A DNA stretch of 41,313 bases from Liquorilactobacillus capillatus DSM 19910 (GCF_001434915.1 NZ_AZEF01000042.1:76717-118029); one strand, 5' to 3'; numbered from the stretch's first letter, positions 11,599 to 20,902 are shown. Notes: generated by a model not told the origin, from the sequence alone. Translations and numbers: made by a program.

Positions 11599-11627
11599 AT
11601 TATATCTTAATTAGCCTAGTTAAAATC
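11599..11627 (-). promoter_or_regulatory. Candidate cas operon promoter
   Basis: On the minus strand a perfect TATAAT (11599-11604) lies 17 bp from a weak -35 hexamer GATTTT (11622-11627), about 40 bp upstream of cas3. An imperfect inverted repeat (TAGCCTAGTTAA near 11612 and TTAAATCAGGCTA near 11668) brackets the upstream part and could be an operator. The -35 element is poor, so activity may depend on other factors. Confidence 0.4.
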
Positions 11628-11639
11628 ATCGTTCTATAT

Positions 11640-11853
11640 AAAATACGCTAATCATCAGATCTAGCTGTTAAATCAGGCTAGCAATAAAAAAAATTCGCTA
11701 CTAACTCCTCTCCACAACGATCTTCAACATTTTTAGAAACTTCACGCGTATAGATGTCTAAAAAAATCGTCCCCCATCACATGTTCTAGATACTTAAAAA
11801 AGAGTGTAAACATTTAATTATAGTATAACCCACTTCATACTCTTGATAGCATC
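11640..11853. other. Non-coding stretch upstream of the cas operon
   Basis: This is AT-rich sequence between the cas promoter region and the recognisable transposase remnant. I find no supported gene. A short minus-strand open stretch near 11681-11758 is too short to assign. The left terminal repeat expected for an ISL3 element (GGCTCTTTG...) is not visible here. Confidence 0.5.
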
Positions 11854-12403
11854 CAACCATTCATAAACAGTGACTTAATTGAAGTATCAAAGAAACACTT
11901 TGAAAATAACTGTTCCTTGTCCGAACACAGAACAGTTAAACGCGTAGTTATTGAGTTCGATGCACAGTATCAATCCATATTTCCAGAAGCAAAAATGATT
12001 GCCAATAACTTTCATCTAGTTCAAATGGGACTCCAAGCATTGAATCAGACACGCGTCCAATTAATACATCACTTCTCATAAAAATATCGCATTCTCTAGT
12101 TGATACCTTAAGAAATCATGATCATTCAAAGTTCATTCAAACATTAAATCAAGCTGACAACATCAGCTCACAGCTTGAAACGGCAATAAAAATCTATCAT
12201 AAATATTTACCGCTAATTAAGAATATAATGGCGAGTAACTACTCGAATGGTCCACTAGAAGGTGCTATCGCAAAATCAAATAAATTAAACGCACGGCATA
12301 CGGCTACAGAAACTGGTCACATTTTTACACCCAGATTATAATTGAATTTATGATTCGAATAAAAAAAGAAAACCAATTCGAAAATGAATTGATTTTCCCG
12401 TGA
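11854..12403 (+). pseudogene. ISL3-family transposase remnant (frameshifted)
   Basis: Three separate frames together give a decayed ISL3-type transposase C-terminal half. Frame one (about 11854-12081) encodes IFPEAKMIANNFHLVQMG and ALNQTRVQL, the typical ISL3 DDE-region block. It ends at a stop, and the central part has several stops. A second frame (12231-12290) encodes SNYSNGPLEG. A third (12293-12403) encodes TAYGYRNWSHF and runs to a TGA at 12403. These blocks are in the normal ISL3 order. The N-terminal zinc-finger part and the left terminal repeat are missing. At least two frameshifts plus stop codons make it non-functional. Confidence 0.85.
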
Positions 12404-12410
12404 AAATTTC

Positions 12411-12436
12411 TCATCAACACCCGTTGACAAAGAGCC
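12411..12436 (+). repeat. Right terminal inverted repeat of the ISL3 remnant
   Basis: The sequence TCATCAACACCCGTTGACAA followed by AGAGCC lies just after the transposase stop. It resembles the right ends of ISL3-family elements, which finish in ...TTGACAAAGAGCC. The bases right after it (ATAAAAAA) would be one copy of the 8-bp target duplication. The partner copy could not be found. Confidence 0.7.
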
Positions 12437-12438
12437 AT

Positions 12439-12467
12439 AAAAAAGTAGACTTTTGGTAGACAAGTCT
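12439..12467 (-). terminator. Probable guaA terminator
   Basis: On the minus strand a 6-bp stem (AGACTT/AAGTCT, arms 12462-12467 and 12447-12452) is followed two bases later by six T residues. It lies about 80 bp downstream of the guaA stop. The stem is short, so efficiency may be modest. It abuts the ISL3 right end. Confidence 0.5.
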
Positions 12468-12549
12468 GTTTATTTGAATATTTTTTGCCTAGTTATTACT
12501 CTTAAAACGTTGATAAATTGGGATTGCCTCTTCAAGTTAAGTTGGCTCT

Positions 12550-14106
12550 TTATTCCCACTCAATCGTTGCCGGTGGCTTCGACGTAATATCGTACACTAC
12601 GCGGTTAACATGTGCAACTTCGTTAACGATACGGACGGAGATTGCTTGCAAGACATCCCATGGAATCTTGGCAAAATCGGCTGTCATACCATCGATTGAG
12701 GTTACAGCACGAATGCCGACGGTGTAATCGTAAGTCCGACCATCCCCCATGACACCAACACTTCTGATGCCGGGTAAGACAGTAAAGTATTGCCAGATTT
12801 CACGTTCAAGGCCATGATTGGCAACCTCTTCGCGTAAGATCAGGTCGCTGTCACGAACGATTTGCAGTTTCTCTTCTGTAATTTCGCCGATAACGCGAAT
12901 CCCTAGACCGGGACCTGGGAATGGCTGACGCCAAACCAATTCAGATGGCATCCCCAGTTTTTCACCCAGTTCACGGACCTCATCCTTAAATAAAGTATTC
13001 AAGGGTTCGATCAGTTGGAATTGGATATCTTCTGGTAGCCCACCAACATTATGGTGCGATTTGATCGTCTGAGCTGTATCTGTTCCAGATTCAATTACAT
13101 CCGTGTACAGTGTTCCCTGTGCAAGATAATCGATGCCGTCTAACTTAGCAGCTTCATCATCAAACACACGGATGAATTCATTACCAATAATTTTACGTTT
13201 CTTCTCTGGATCAGAGACACCAGCAAGTTTATTCATAAAGCGTTCTTTGGCGTTGACTTGGATAATATTCAAGCCAAACTTGCCTTCTAGACTCGCCATC
13301 ACTTGTTCGACTTCGCCTTTGCGTAGCAGACCATGATCAACAAAAATACTTGTTAATTGCGGACCGATCGCCTTATGCAGCAAAACACCGACAACGGATG
13401 AATCAACCCCGCCTGACAGCCCCAAAAGAACTTTCTTGTCACCGACTGTCGCACGAATCTTAGCGATCTGCATATCAATGAAGTCATCCATTGACCAGTT
13501 GTCGCTGGCTCCGCAGACATCGAAGGCGAAATGACTCAGAATCTCATTACCGTATTCAGTGTTGCGAACTTCCGTATGGAATTGGAGACCATAGAACTTC
13601 TTGTCATCGTTTGCCATTGCGGAAATTGGGCAGTTCTCACTCGTTGCTGTTGCCTTAAAACCATCGGGCACTTGGGTAACCAAGTCACCATGGCTCATCC
13701 AGACAGTTTGTTTTTGTGGTAGATCATGAAAAAGAACGGCTTTATCATCAGTTACCTTAATGACAGCTTTACCGTATTCTTTATTGGTTGCACCTTCAAC
13801 TTTTCCACCTGGTAATTCAGTCGCCATCAACTGCATCCCATAACAGATCCCCAGGATCGGAATCCCTAATTCAAAGATTGCTGGGTCAACATGGAAGGCT
13901 TTGCCATCGTAAACACTATTAGGTCCACCGGAGAAAATAATTCCCTTAGGCGCCATCTTTTTGATCTCTGCCGCTGTTGTTTTATGTGATAGTAATTCTG
14001 AATAAACACCGAACTCACGAATTCGGCGTGTGATCAATTGATTATACTGACTTCCGAAGTCAAGAACGATGATCTTATCAAAAGCCTGCATGTCAATATT
14101 TGTCAA
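12550..14106 (-). CDS. guaA: GMP synthase (glutamine-hydrolysing)
   Basis: This cytosolic enzyme converts XMP, ATP and glutamine to GMP, the last step of guanine nucleotide synthesis. The N-terminal class I glutamine amidotransferase domain opens [20 protein letters not shown], has the nucleophile Cys88 in GICYGMQL, and completes the triad with H177 and E179 in LQFHTEV. The ATP pyrophosphatase domain has the P-loop SGGVDSS at 231-237. The C-terminal dimerisation domain includes [12 protein letters not shown], and the protein ends KPPATIEWE as in the family. The start is uncertain: TTG 14106 is 6 nt after GAGGTG and is preferred; GTG 14115 overlaps that SD; an ATG follows at 14091. It is a single gene with its own promoter. 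Confidence 0.97.
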   Translation of the reverse strand: MTNIDMQAFDKIIVLDFGSQYNQLITRRIREFGVYSELLSHKTTAAEIKKMAPKGIIFSGGPNSVYDGKAFHVDPAIFELGIPILGICYGMQLMATELPGGKVEGATNKEYGKAVIKVTDDKAVLFHDLPQKQTVWMSHGDLVTQVPDGFKATATSENCPISAMANDDKKFYGLQFHTEVRNTEYGNEILSHFAFDVCGASDNWSMDDFIDMQIAKIRATVGDKKVLLGLSGGVDSSVVGVLLHKAIGPQLTSIFVDHGLLRKGEVEQVMASLEGKFGLNIIQVNAKERFMNKLAGVSDPEKKRKIIGNEFIRVFDDEAAKLDGIDYLAQGTLYTDVIESGTDTAQTIKSHHNVGGLPEDIQFQLIEPLNTLFKDEVRELGEKLGMPSELVWRQPFPGPGLGIRVIGEITEEKLQIVRDSDLILREEVANHGLEREIWQYFTVLPGIRSVGVMGDGRTYDYTVGIRAVTSIDGMTADFAKIPWDVLQAISVRIVNEVAHVNRVVYDITSKPPATIEWE

Positions 14107-14147
14107 AGCATTCACCTCGTCTTATTTTTACTACTACTCTCTCACTT

Positions 14148-14176
14148 ATTTTACAGATAGTTAAGAGACTGGTCAA
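14148..14176 (-). promoter_or_regulatory. guaA promoter
   Basis: On the minus strand TTGACC (14171-14176) and TAAAAT (14148-14153) are separated by exactly 17 bp, about 40 bp upstream of the start. This is a strong sigma-A-type promoter. The leader it would give is too short for a purine riboswitch. Confidence 0.7.
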
Positions 14177-14213
14177 ATCAAATTACAGTAATTCCGTACA
14201 TTATGACAGTTCT

Positions 14214-15134
14214 TTAATATTTACGTAGAAATAGTTCGTTTACTAGGTGATTTTTGGTCTTACGCACAATTAAATCTGCGCGATTTCTTGTTGGAACAAT
14301 ATATTCGTGTAGGTTAGGCCGATTGATCGATCGCCAGACACGCTTAGCCATCCTAAATGCCGTTGTTCGATCACCGATAGCATATGGGTAATAATAATTT
14401 GTTGGATCTTGAAAAGCTGTATCCAGCAGCATCTCAAATCGTTCCAAATACCATTTTTGGATCAAGCTCTCTTGGGCGTCCACGTAGATGGAGAAATCAA
14501 AGAAATCACTAACGTATAACTGCTGCTTACTCGGCAGCTGTAAAACGTTGATCCCTTCAACAATTAAAATATCTGGATTATCAACGACTTCATATTCATC
14601 CGGAATAATATCATAGACCTTATGCGAATAGACTGGAGCCTTAGCAGGCAACCCATTCTTGACGTCATTCGTAAACAGCAGTAACCGCCGCATATCATAT
14701 GACTCAGGGAATCCCTTACGCTTCATTAGGTGCCGGCGCTTCAGTTCTTTATTTGGAAAAAGAAAACCATCCGTCGTAATCAACTGGACTTTCTTGTCCG
14801 GGTAAATTCCACGCAGCATCGTTTGTAAAAGACGTGCGATCGTACTTTTACCAACTGCAACACTGCCAGCGATCCCAAGTATAAAGGGGATCTTATGTGG
14901 CTTAATCCCCAGAAAGCCAGCTTGTCTCTGCAACAGCTCACGACGCGCATCCATATGCAATCCCAAAAGATGGACGAGAGGAACATAAACATCTTGTACA
15001 TCTTGGAGTGAAATACGGTCATTTAATGATTTTATCCGCGCCAGTTCGGCTGCACGTAATGGTGAGATGTGATCCTGATAAAATTCACGCCATTCTTCAC
15101 GCGGAATCTTGTAGTAATTCATCTGATTATACAT
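14214..15134 (-). CDS. coaA: Pantothenate kinase, type I (CoaA)
   Basis: This 306-residue enzyme phosphorylates pantothenate, the first and regulated step of coenzyme A synthesis. The P-loop GSVAVGKS lies at 90-97 after ILGIA. The blocks [20 protein letters not shown] and [12 protein letters not shown] are characteristic of the prokaryotic type I enzyme. The N-terminal segment [13 protein letters not shown] and C-terminal [19 protein letters not shown] also fit. AGGAG lies 8 nt before ATG 15134. The length matches E. coli CoaA (316). It is transcribed on its own between helD and guaA, each with its own promoter. Confidence 0.97.
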   Translation of the reverse strand: MYNQMNYYKIPREEWREFYQDHISPLRAAELARIKSLNDRISLQDVQDVYVPLVHLLGLHMDARRELLQRQAGFLGIKPHKIPFILGIAGSVAVGKSTIARLLQTMLRGIYPDKKVQLITTDGFLFPNKELKRRHLMKRKGFPESYDMRRLLLFTNDVKNGLPAKAPVYSHKVYDIIPDEYEVVDNPDILIVEGINVLQLPSKQQLYVSDFFDFSIYVDAQESLIQKWYLERFEMLLDTAFQDPTNYYYPYAIGDRTTAFRMAKRVWRSINRPNLHEYIVPTRNRADLIVRKTKNHLVNELFLRKY

Positions 15135-15169
15135 TAGCGGCTCCTATATCTGCTTAAATAATTAAGTCG

Positions 15170-15197
15170 ATTATAACATTTTTTATTAGTAATCCAA
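15170..15197 (-). promoter_or_regulatory. coaA promoter (extended -10)
   Basis: On the minus strand TTGGAT (15192-15197), 16 bp, then TATAAT (15170-15175) preceded by TGT, giving an extended -10 (TGTTATAAT). It lies about 35 bp before the coaA start. Confidence 0.7.
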
Positions 15198-15268
15198 TTA
15201 TAAATTAGCAGTCTTTTCCTAAACTAATACTCGTTATCATCAGTTAGTCATTCTAAAGATTATTTCTA

Positions 15269-17557
15269 CTATTTAAGCTGGTAAAATTCCGCTGGAACTT
15301 GGTTGAATAACGGTGATAATCGTCCCTCTGCATAGATATTTAAGCGGTGCATTGCCCGCGAACAGATCGTGTATACTAGTTGTCGTTCACTCTCAAGCGC
15401 ATAGTTCTTATCATTCGCATTCCACATAATTACAGCATCGAATTCAAGCCCCTTCGCTAAGAAGGCGGGCACAATGATCGTTCCTGCTGCTAAACGCTGG
15501 TTTTCCGTCTTGATCAGCGTTACTTTGACATCATCTTCTCGTAAAGCTTTCAGCAGCTTTTCACATTCGTCTAATGTCTTACAGATAATCGCCGTCGTTA
15601 ACTTGTCTTCGTTATTCTTTCTGACCTGTAAAGCCACATCTTTGGCAAGAGCCGTAGTCGTCTTATCCACCATAATTTGGGGCAGATCTCCTCTACGTTC
15701 AAACGATTCCACAGCCGTACCGTCAACTAGGATCTGCTTAGTAAAATCTGTAATCTGCTTGGTTGAACGATAAGACTTGGTCAGTTGAACGACCTTGGTC
15801 TTATCTTGGGGGAACATTGTGCTTACATCTTCTAAAAGGTTATAGCTGTTCATCTTAGTAAAAATCGCTTGGTTTAAATCTCCCAGAACCGTAAATCGTG
15901 CTCGGGGAAAGTTCTCTTTCAAGAAAGCCAGCTGATATGGCGTGTAATCCTGAATTTCATCAATAAAGACATGGCGCATCTCTGTATTACCGCGTTTACC
16001 AGTAATACGGTCATATAAACGTAGATAGGGTGTAACATCTGTCAGTTGCATTTTTCCCGCCTTAAACCGGGCTATCACATCTAACACACTGTCCTTCCAT
16101 TCAGCTTCTGATATTCCATATTTATCCAGGTCAATCAGCTCTGGCACGTTTTTAAGAAAATGTACATACTGTGCATTAATATTGATAAACCGAGTATGGA
16201 TAATGTCTGCATGGATTTTTTTATACTGTTCCATCACCAGCTGCCGCGCCAAGTAATGCATCTCTTTATCACCATTTTCAAAATTGCGCGGATGGTCACC
16301 ATACAACTCATTTAATTGCTGTTGGCTTGCATCTTGAATCGCCTTTTCAACCCACTCTGTCCGTGACTCACTTTCGACCCTACGGTTAAGTGTCTTCAAC
16401 AAGCGCTCTTTGGTTGCGCTCAACCGAGTACGCAAATGGTAGTTTTCATTAAAATTATAGTAGATCTGACTTATTTTTTCTTTTCTAAAGAATGGTTTGC
16501 CCCGGAACATAATGTTCTTGAAGTGCATCCCCTTCTTCTCCAGATATTGTGTATATGTTGTTGCAGCATCGAAGAAATACAGGCTGTTTTTTAGGTTCAA
16601 GATTTTCTGCTGGGTCGCAGTCCGTTGAGCTTCAAATCTTTCCTGCAGCGTTTCCACCTTGATCCGCGGTAAGCGGCGTTGAGCATATTGGTAGTACGTC
16701 ATCTGGACCATGTTATGTTCACCTAATTCAGGTAAGACTTGGTCAATATAGTCATTGAACAACTGATTGGGTGAAAATAAGATGACTTGGCTAGAACTCA
16801 ACTTGCCCCGATAACGATAGAGCAGGTAGGCAACTCGTTGCAAAACAGCCGACGTTTTTCCTGAACCAGCTGCTCCTTGTACAAATAATAACTCAGCATC
16901 TGTTTCACGAATAATCTGATTTTGCTCCTTTTGAATCGTCGTAACAATACTCTTCATCTTGGTATCAGATGATTCATCTAAGACATCCAGTAACATCTGA
17001 TCGCCTACAGCCTCATCTGTATCAAAAACGGTTTTAATTTTACCGTTCTCAACGACGAACTGTCGTTTCAAAGTTACATCTACTTGTTGTGGTCCGTCAG
17101 GCGTCTGGTATGTGATCTGACCAATTCCACCATCATAATAGATACTTGAGATCGGAGCCCGCCAGTCATAGATCAAAAAGTTATCTGGTCGGTCAGCAAA
17201 TGAACCTAACCCAATATAAATTGATTCGGCTTTTTTTTCACCTTTTTCTTGAAAATCAATACGGGCAAAATACGGTGTTTTCTCTAACTTTTTTAATATA
17301 TCCAATCGTTTAGTCGCATGCTGCCAACTGTTCTCACGTTCTTGCAGCATTTGCTGCTGCTGCCGTACTGTGGCTGCTGTTTCAAAAATCCCTGAATATG
17401 TTTCAGTTTTCAGCCGTAAATTATTTGAAAAATCATCTTTTATGGCGTGGGTATCACTTTCCGCTTTCTTAATCTCTTTATGGTGTTCCCTCTCTGCTAT
17501 CTTTATCTTACTGATAACATCATCCATCCGCTGTTGTTCTTGTTTTTTGACCGTCAA
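15269..17557 (-). CDS. helD: HelD-type UvrD/Rep-like ATPase (RNA polymerase recycling factor)
   Basis: This is a 762-residue superfamily 1 ATPase. The N-terminus is a long charged coiled coil (about 1-95), the feature that in HelD proteins reaches into the RNA polymerase secondary channel. The P-loop GAAGSGKT is at 228-235. Later motifs include FIDEIQDYTPYQ (Walker B), LGDLNQAIF and LTKSYRST. The C-terminal AFLAKGLEFDAVIMW is a typical SF1 motif. Family knowledge suggests it removes stalled or idle RNA polymerase from nucleic acid. The start is TTG 17557, with GGGGG 6 nt upstream; MDDVISKIK further in is an alternative. It is often annotated simply as a DNA helicase. Confidence 0.9.
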   Translation of the reverse strand: MTVKKQEQQRMDDVISKIKIAEREHHKEIKKAESDTHAIKDDFSNNLRLKTETYSGIFETAATVRQQQQMLQERENSWQHATKRLDILKKLEKTPYFARIDFQEKGEKKAESIYIGLGSFADRPDNFLIYDWRAPISSIYYDGGIGQITYQTPDGPQQVDVTLKRQFVVENGKIKTVFDTDEAVGDQMLLDVLDESSDTKMKSIVTTIQKEQNQIIRETDAELLFVQGAAGSGKTSAVLQRVAYLLYRYRGKLSSSQVILFSPNQLFNDYIDQVLPELGEHNMVQMTYYQYAQRRLPRIKVETLQERFEAQRTATQQKILNLKNSLYFFDAATTYTQYLEKKGMHFKNIMFRGKPFFRKEKISQIYYNFNENYHLRTRLSATKERLLKTLNRRVESESRTEWVEKAIQDASQQQLNELYGDHPRNFENGDKEMHYLARQLVMEQYKKIHADIIHTRFININAQYVHFLKNVPELIDLDKYGISEAEWKDSVLDVIARFKAGKMQLTDVTPYLRLYDRITGKRGNTEMRHVFIDEIQDYTPYQLAFLKENFPRARFTVLGDLNQAIFTKMNSYNLLEDVSTMFPQDKTKVVQLTKSYRSTKQITDFTKQILVDGTAVESFERRGDLPQIMVDKTTTALAKDVALQVRKNNEDKLTTAIICKTLDECEKLLKALREDDVKVTLIKTENQRLAAGTIIVPAFLAKGLEFDAVIMWNANDKNYALESERQLVYTICSRAMHRLNIYAEGRLSPLFNQVPAEFYQLK

Positions 17558-17592
17558 ATCAATCCCCCGCTCTCTCGCTTACTAATCATATA

Positions 17593-17621
17593 ATTCTATC
17601 ATTTTTGCCGTATCGCGACAA
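17593..17621 (-). promoter_or_regulatory. helD promoter (extended -10)
   Basis: On the minus strand TTGTCG (17616-17621), a 17-bp spacer ending TGA, then TAGAAT (17593-17598). The TG one base before the -10 makes it an extended -10 promoter. It lies about 35 bp upstream of the TTG start. Confidence 0.65.
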
Positions 17622-17734
17622 TTAAAGGCTATTTAAAAAAGTTTAAAATTAGTTTAACTAACGGCTCTATTACTAGTAATTTCTACCGAAACCAGTTAGA
17701 ATTTAACTAAATCTATTGTAAGGGGAGTGTTGCT

Positions 17735-18382
17735 TTGGTCAGTCAGGCTCTATTTTTTCTCTCACACTTTCATTTGTATATGACACCAATGATCGACATG
17801 CTCGGTGGCTGGATTTATCTTACCTTGTTCGCGCTTGTTTTCATGGAAACCGGGCTCGTTGTTTTTGCCTTTCTCCCAGGAGAATCATTGATTTTCTTCG
17901 CCAGTACACTCGCTGCGATTACCGGCTCAACGCTGGATATTCGCATCCTTATCCCGGTATTCTTCTTTGCTGCATTGATCGGTGATACTGTTAACTTCGA
18001 AATCGGACGCAACTTGCATAGGCTTCCCCTTTTTAGACGTTTGATATCCGCGGAAAAACTTGCCAAGGCCCAGCGCTTCTTTGATAAGCACGGTGGAAAA
18101 ACGGTGGTTTTCGGGCGCTTTATCCCATTAATCAGAACTTTTATTCCCTTGATCTCTGGTAGTGCTAAGATGAACTATAAACGTTTCTCTATCTACAATT
18201 TACTAGGAGTTCTCTTATGGGTAACTAGCGGTTCTTCCTTAGGTTATTTCTTCGGGCAGATTGATTATGTTCAAGAACACTTTTCGTTGATCTTTATCGG
18301 GCTTGCGGCATTGACTGCTGTTCCTGGCTTGATAATGTTCCTCTACCGTTTCATGAAAGATCGAGCTACACCAAACTATTAA
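17735..18382 (+). CDS. DedA family membrane protein
   Basis: This 215-residue integral membrane protein has the DedA/VTT domain. Hydrophobic segments lie at about 27-48, 50-65, 70-90, 150-170 and 183-205. The family motifs are visible: E39 in FMETGLVVFAFLPGESL, and the conserved basic block FGRFIPLIRTFIPLISG (126-142). DedA proteins are flippase- or transporter-like and support membrane lipid recycling and proton-motive-force homeostasis; the substrate here is unknown. TTG 17735 is used as start because AGGGGAG (17721-17727) lies 7 nt before it. It is a monocistronic gene divergent from helD with a strong terminator behind it. Confidence 0.9.
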   Translation: MVSQALFFLSHFHLYMTPMIDMLGGWIYLTLFALVFMETGLVVFAFLPGESLIFFASTLAAITGSTLDIRILIPVFFFAALIGDTVNFEIGRNLHRLPLFRRLISAEKLAKAQRFFDKHGGKTVVFGRFIPLIRTFIPLISGSAKMNYKRFSIYNLLGVLLWVTSGSSLGYFFGQIDYVQEHFSLIFIGLAALTAVPGLIMFLYRFMKDRATPNY

Positions 18383-18394
18383 TTTAATTTTCAC

Positions 18395-18432
18395 AAGACT
18401 GGCACAAAAGCTTTTTGGTACCAGTCTTTTTA
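18395..18432 (+). terminator. Terminator of the dedA gene
   Basis: An 8-bp perfect stem (AAGACTGG, 18395-18402, with CCAGTCTT, 18421-18428) contains an inner AAAAGC/GCTTTT-like stem and is followed by a T run. It sits 12 bp after the stop codon. Confidence 0.8.
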
Positions 18433-18525
18433 TGTAGTTTTGTTTTGATAGTTCCCCTGCACTCACTTTTCTCAAATTAATTTATTTTTTAAACAAATTA
18501 ATTTCAGTCAGAACACAATTCAAGG

Positions 18526-18531
18526 TATACT
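18526..18531 (+). promoter_or_regulatory. Candidate -10 element for the phosphatase gene
   Basis: TATACT lies about 50 bp before the start of the downstream gene, with a weak TTCAGT hexamer 17 bp upstream. The -10 is good and the -35 poor. Confidence 0.45.
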
Positions 18532-18581
18532 GTTTGATGTAGCGTTAATTATTTCGTAACTAACTTTTAGGAGGCAAATTG

Positions 18582-19253
18582 ATGTCGTTTACTATTTATT
18601 TTGTACGTCACGGGCAAACTTTTTTAAACCATTATCGCCGGATGCAAGGTTGGTGTGATTCTCCGTTAACTCCGAAAGGGATTGAAGACGGGCATCGTGC
18701 GGGGCGCCACCTTGCACATATCAACTTCTCTAACGTTTATCACAGTGATACAACCAGAGCCAAACGGACTTGTGGTTATATCATTGATGAAAATGTTGCG
18801 TCAGCTGCTTTGCCGCAACCGCGGATCCTCCGCAACTTCCGCGAACAGAGTTATGGTTATTTTGAAGGTAATGATTCCAGCCAAACGTGGTTGATGGTTG
18901 GAGCAATGCATGGTTGTGAAACGTTTGAAGAATTGATCACAAAATATTCCATTGAAAAATCACGTGATTTCATGAAAGAAACTGACCCTTTCCACGATGC
19001 TGAAAATAACACTGAATACTGGTCACGTATCGATGCTGGCTTCGACTTCTTACGCGCACAGCAAAAAGATAACGATAAAGTCCTGCTGGTTAGTCATGGT
19101 ACAACGATTCGCAGTATTGTCCATCGCTTTGCGCCTGACATTGACATCATTTCTCACGGGCCGGCTAATGGTTCTGTCACCAAGATGCTCGTCAACCAGG
19201 ATAATGTTGAAATTGATTATTACAATCATTTTCTTGATGAACAGACCTATTGA
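18582..19253 (+). CDS. Histidine phosphatase / phosphoglycerate-mutase-like protein
   Basis: This 223-residue protein belongs to the histidine phosphatase superfamily. The phospho-acceptor His10 is in YFVRHGQT and the second catalytic His172 in LLVSHGTTIRS. The conserved FREQSYGYFEG block carries the acid region. Similar lactobacillus proteins are called phosphoglycerate mutase family proteins, but sequence alone does not give the substrate, and a dPGM role is doubtful because glycolytic GpmA has a different insert pattern. ATG 18582 follows AGGAGG by 7 nt; an adjacent TTG 18579 is less likely. It is transcribed alone, with a terminator behind it. Confidence 0.88.
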   Translation: MSFTIYFVRHGQTFLNHYRRMQGWCDSPLTPKGIEDGHRAGRHLAHINFSNVYHSDTTRAKRTCGYIIDENVASAALPQPRILRNFREQSYGYFEGNDSSQTWLMVGAMHGCETFEELITKYSIEKSRDFMKETDPFHDAENNTEYWSRIDAGFDFLRAQQKDNDKVLLVSHGTTIRSIVHRFAPDIDIISHGPANGSVTKMLVNQDNVEIDYYNHFLDEQTY

Positions 19254-19321
19254 TCTTTAAAAAGACAAAAAGCTATGCTAGTAACTCACAAAATATATTT
19301 TATTATGATATTAAAACAAGC

Positions 19322-19355
19322 GGCTGGGTCAAATTATCTTTGACTCAGCCTTTTT
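19322..19355 (+). terminator. Terminator of the histidine phosphatase gene
   Basis: A 12-bp stem with one G-U pair (GGCTGGGTCAAA, 19322-19333, with TTTGACTCAGCC, 19339-19350), a 5-nt loop and a TTTTT run at 19351-19355. Confidence 0.9.
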
Positions 19356-19429
19356 GTGTACTTGAATAGAACTATTAACTACTAATAGCTTTTCCATCAG
19401 ATTCCTCTTTCATATTATATTAGCCTTCT

Positions 19430-20530
19430 TCAAACCATTTCGACTTCAGTCTTACCTAGTCCATCCAACAGTAAGTACCATTGTTTGATAACACGGTTGA
19501 GTAAGAAAGCCTGCGATCGCTGAATAGAGAGATGACTGAAATAACGCCGCCATGCCATTTTTCTTAGTAATGGATTGATCACTTTAGCAAGATCACTTGC
19601 ATCATGGTTTTTAATTAATAACCCATACTTTCCATCTTGTAAATACTCTTGAATTCCCGTGTTCCACATTCCTGCCACCGGTAAACCAAAACTCATTGCT
19701 TCCCCGATCACTAAGGGAAGACCTTCCCATCTGGAAGTGGTCACAAAGATTGCCCCTTTGCGATATAAAGTTCGCAGATCCTTATCCGTTAGTTTTCCTA
19801 ATAAATGTAACTTGGTATGCAGTTTTTTATTCTTGATCTCAGTTTTCAGCCACTCTTTATCTGGACCATCACCCGCCAGCTTGATACACCACCCTTGCGG
19901 TAAATACTGGGCTAGTTCAACCAAATAATCTAACCCTTTATGTTTAAGGTCTAAGCGTGAAACAGCCACAATATTCTTATGATCTAACTTACTTTTTAAT
20001 TTATTCTGCAGTGTAATGGGGTTATGGATTTTTATCGTGCTCTTATTATATCTTGAAAAACCGATTCGATCATTCTCAGTTAAGGTCACCACTGTATCCA
20101 CCGCTTTTAGACCTGCAATAAACTCAGCTCGCATATCTTTATAATATTTTTTCAAATACGTCTGATAGTTATTATGCATCCAAGCAACCAACTTGATCTT
20201 TGGTACCTCTTTTTTAATTAGCGGTGCAAAACTAGTAAATAATCCAGCATTGAGAACAACAACATCAATCTCCATTTTCTTGATGATATTTACCAGATCC
20301 TCAATCTGCTGACTATTTTTCTGAAGCGGCTTTCCTTCACGAAAACTCTTTCCAGTGTTGACTGGATGCTTTGCCTTGATCAGTGGTGCGTCAAGGATAA
20401 AGAACGATTCCGTAGTTGCAAGCGAATAGTAATACAAATTATACTTCTGTGATAACTTGTTTCCGACAACTGTTGCTACTCTTTTAACCCCATCCATTTG
20501 TAGGTTCTCAACACCAATTAAAATATTCAT
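19430..20530 (-). CDS. GT4-family glycosyltransferase
   Basis: This 366-residue protein has a GT-B fold. The N-terminal acceptor half includes VAWMHNNYQTYL. The C-terminal donor half begins near 185 with IVAVSRLDLKHKGLDYLVE, followed by LAGDGPDKEWL and the EX7E-type motif SRWEGLPLVIGEAMSFGLP (E269 and E277), typical of retaining GT4 enzymes using a nucleotide-sugar donor. No membrane segment is seen, so it is cytosolic or peripheral. The acceptor is unknown; cell-envelope polysaccharide or glycolipid synthesis is a reasonable inference. No other glycan gene is nearby. AAGGGG lies about 9 nt before ATG 20530. Confidence 0.88.
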   Translation of the reverse strand: MNILIGVENLQMDGVKRVATVVGNKLSQKYNLYYYSLATTESFFILDAPLIKAKHPVNTGKSFREGKPLQKNSQQIEDLVNIIKKMEIDVVVLNAGLFTSFAPLIKKEVPKIKLVAWMHNNYQTYLKKYYKDMRAEFIAGLKAVDTVVTLTENDRIGFSRYNKSTIKIHNPITLQNKLKSKLDHKNIVAVSRLDLKHKGLDYLVELAQYLPQGWCIKLAGDGPDKEWLKTEIKNKKLHTKLHLLGKLTDKDLRTLYRKGAIFVTTSRWEGLPLVIGEAMSFGLPVAGMWNTGIQEYLQDGKYGLLIKNHDASDLAKVINPLLRKMAWRRYFSHLSIQRSQAFLLNRVIKQWYLLLDGLGKTEVEMV

Positions 20531-20841
20531 AATTTTACGCCCCTTAACTAGTAAAACTGACTGCAGCTTCTCATAAATCCTCTTTGACTTAGCTAACGTT
20601 CTTCAAGTTTTCATAGTTAATAACAACTGAGCTGATATTGTTGAATGCCATCTTTTTAATCAGTTTAGCACCTTAAAATAACTAGCATAATTTGCTTATC
20701 TCTTCTTTCACCCCCTTAATCTAGATTTCATCTGTGGGTAATTCTTGATAACTATTTCGTGTCTAAGAGACTTCCTGTCTTGTTCTATACTTAAATGAAT
20801 ACTTTATGATAGTTTACTTATTCTAGGTTAAAGTTGTAGCT
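20531..20841 (-). other. Long untranslated region upstream of the glycosyltransferase gene
   Basis: About 300 bp separate the candidate promoter from the glycosyltransferase start. I see no known riboswitch. A 20-codon open stretch (20589-20651, start ATG, reading MAFNNISSVV...) exists on the minus strand but has no well-placed ribosome binding site. It may be a degraded gene end. Confidence 0.4.
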
Positions 20842-20870
20842 AGCATATTCTTTTACGTAAACGTTGTCAA
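20842..20870 (-). promoter_or_regulatory. Candidate promoter with overlapping cre (CcpA) site
   Basis: On the minus strand a perfect TTGACA (20865-20870), 17 bp, then TATGCT (20842-20847). Overlapping the -35 and spacer is TGACAACGTTTACG (20856-20869), which fits the cre consensus TGWNANCGNTNWCA at 13 of 14 positions. This suggests catabolite repression by CcpA of transcription toward the glycosyltransferase. Confidence 0.5.
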
Positions 20871-20902
20871 AAGATGTGCTTTTATACCAATACCCTACGC
20901 AT

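Noticed and set aside
11681-11758. Minus-strand open stretch near the cas promoter encoding DIYTREVSKNVED-like residues
   Set aside because: Faint likeness to a mutator-type transposase segment, but too short and without neighbouring conserved blocks.
14107-14213. Possible purine riboswitch before guaA
   Set aside because: The promoter lies only about 40 bp from the start, leaving no room for the aptamer.
20589-20651. 20-codon open frame MAFNNISSVV... upstream of the glycosyltransferase
   Set aside because: No well-placed ribosome binding site and no recognised family; kept only as part of the leader description.
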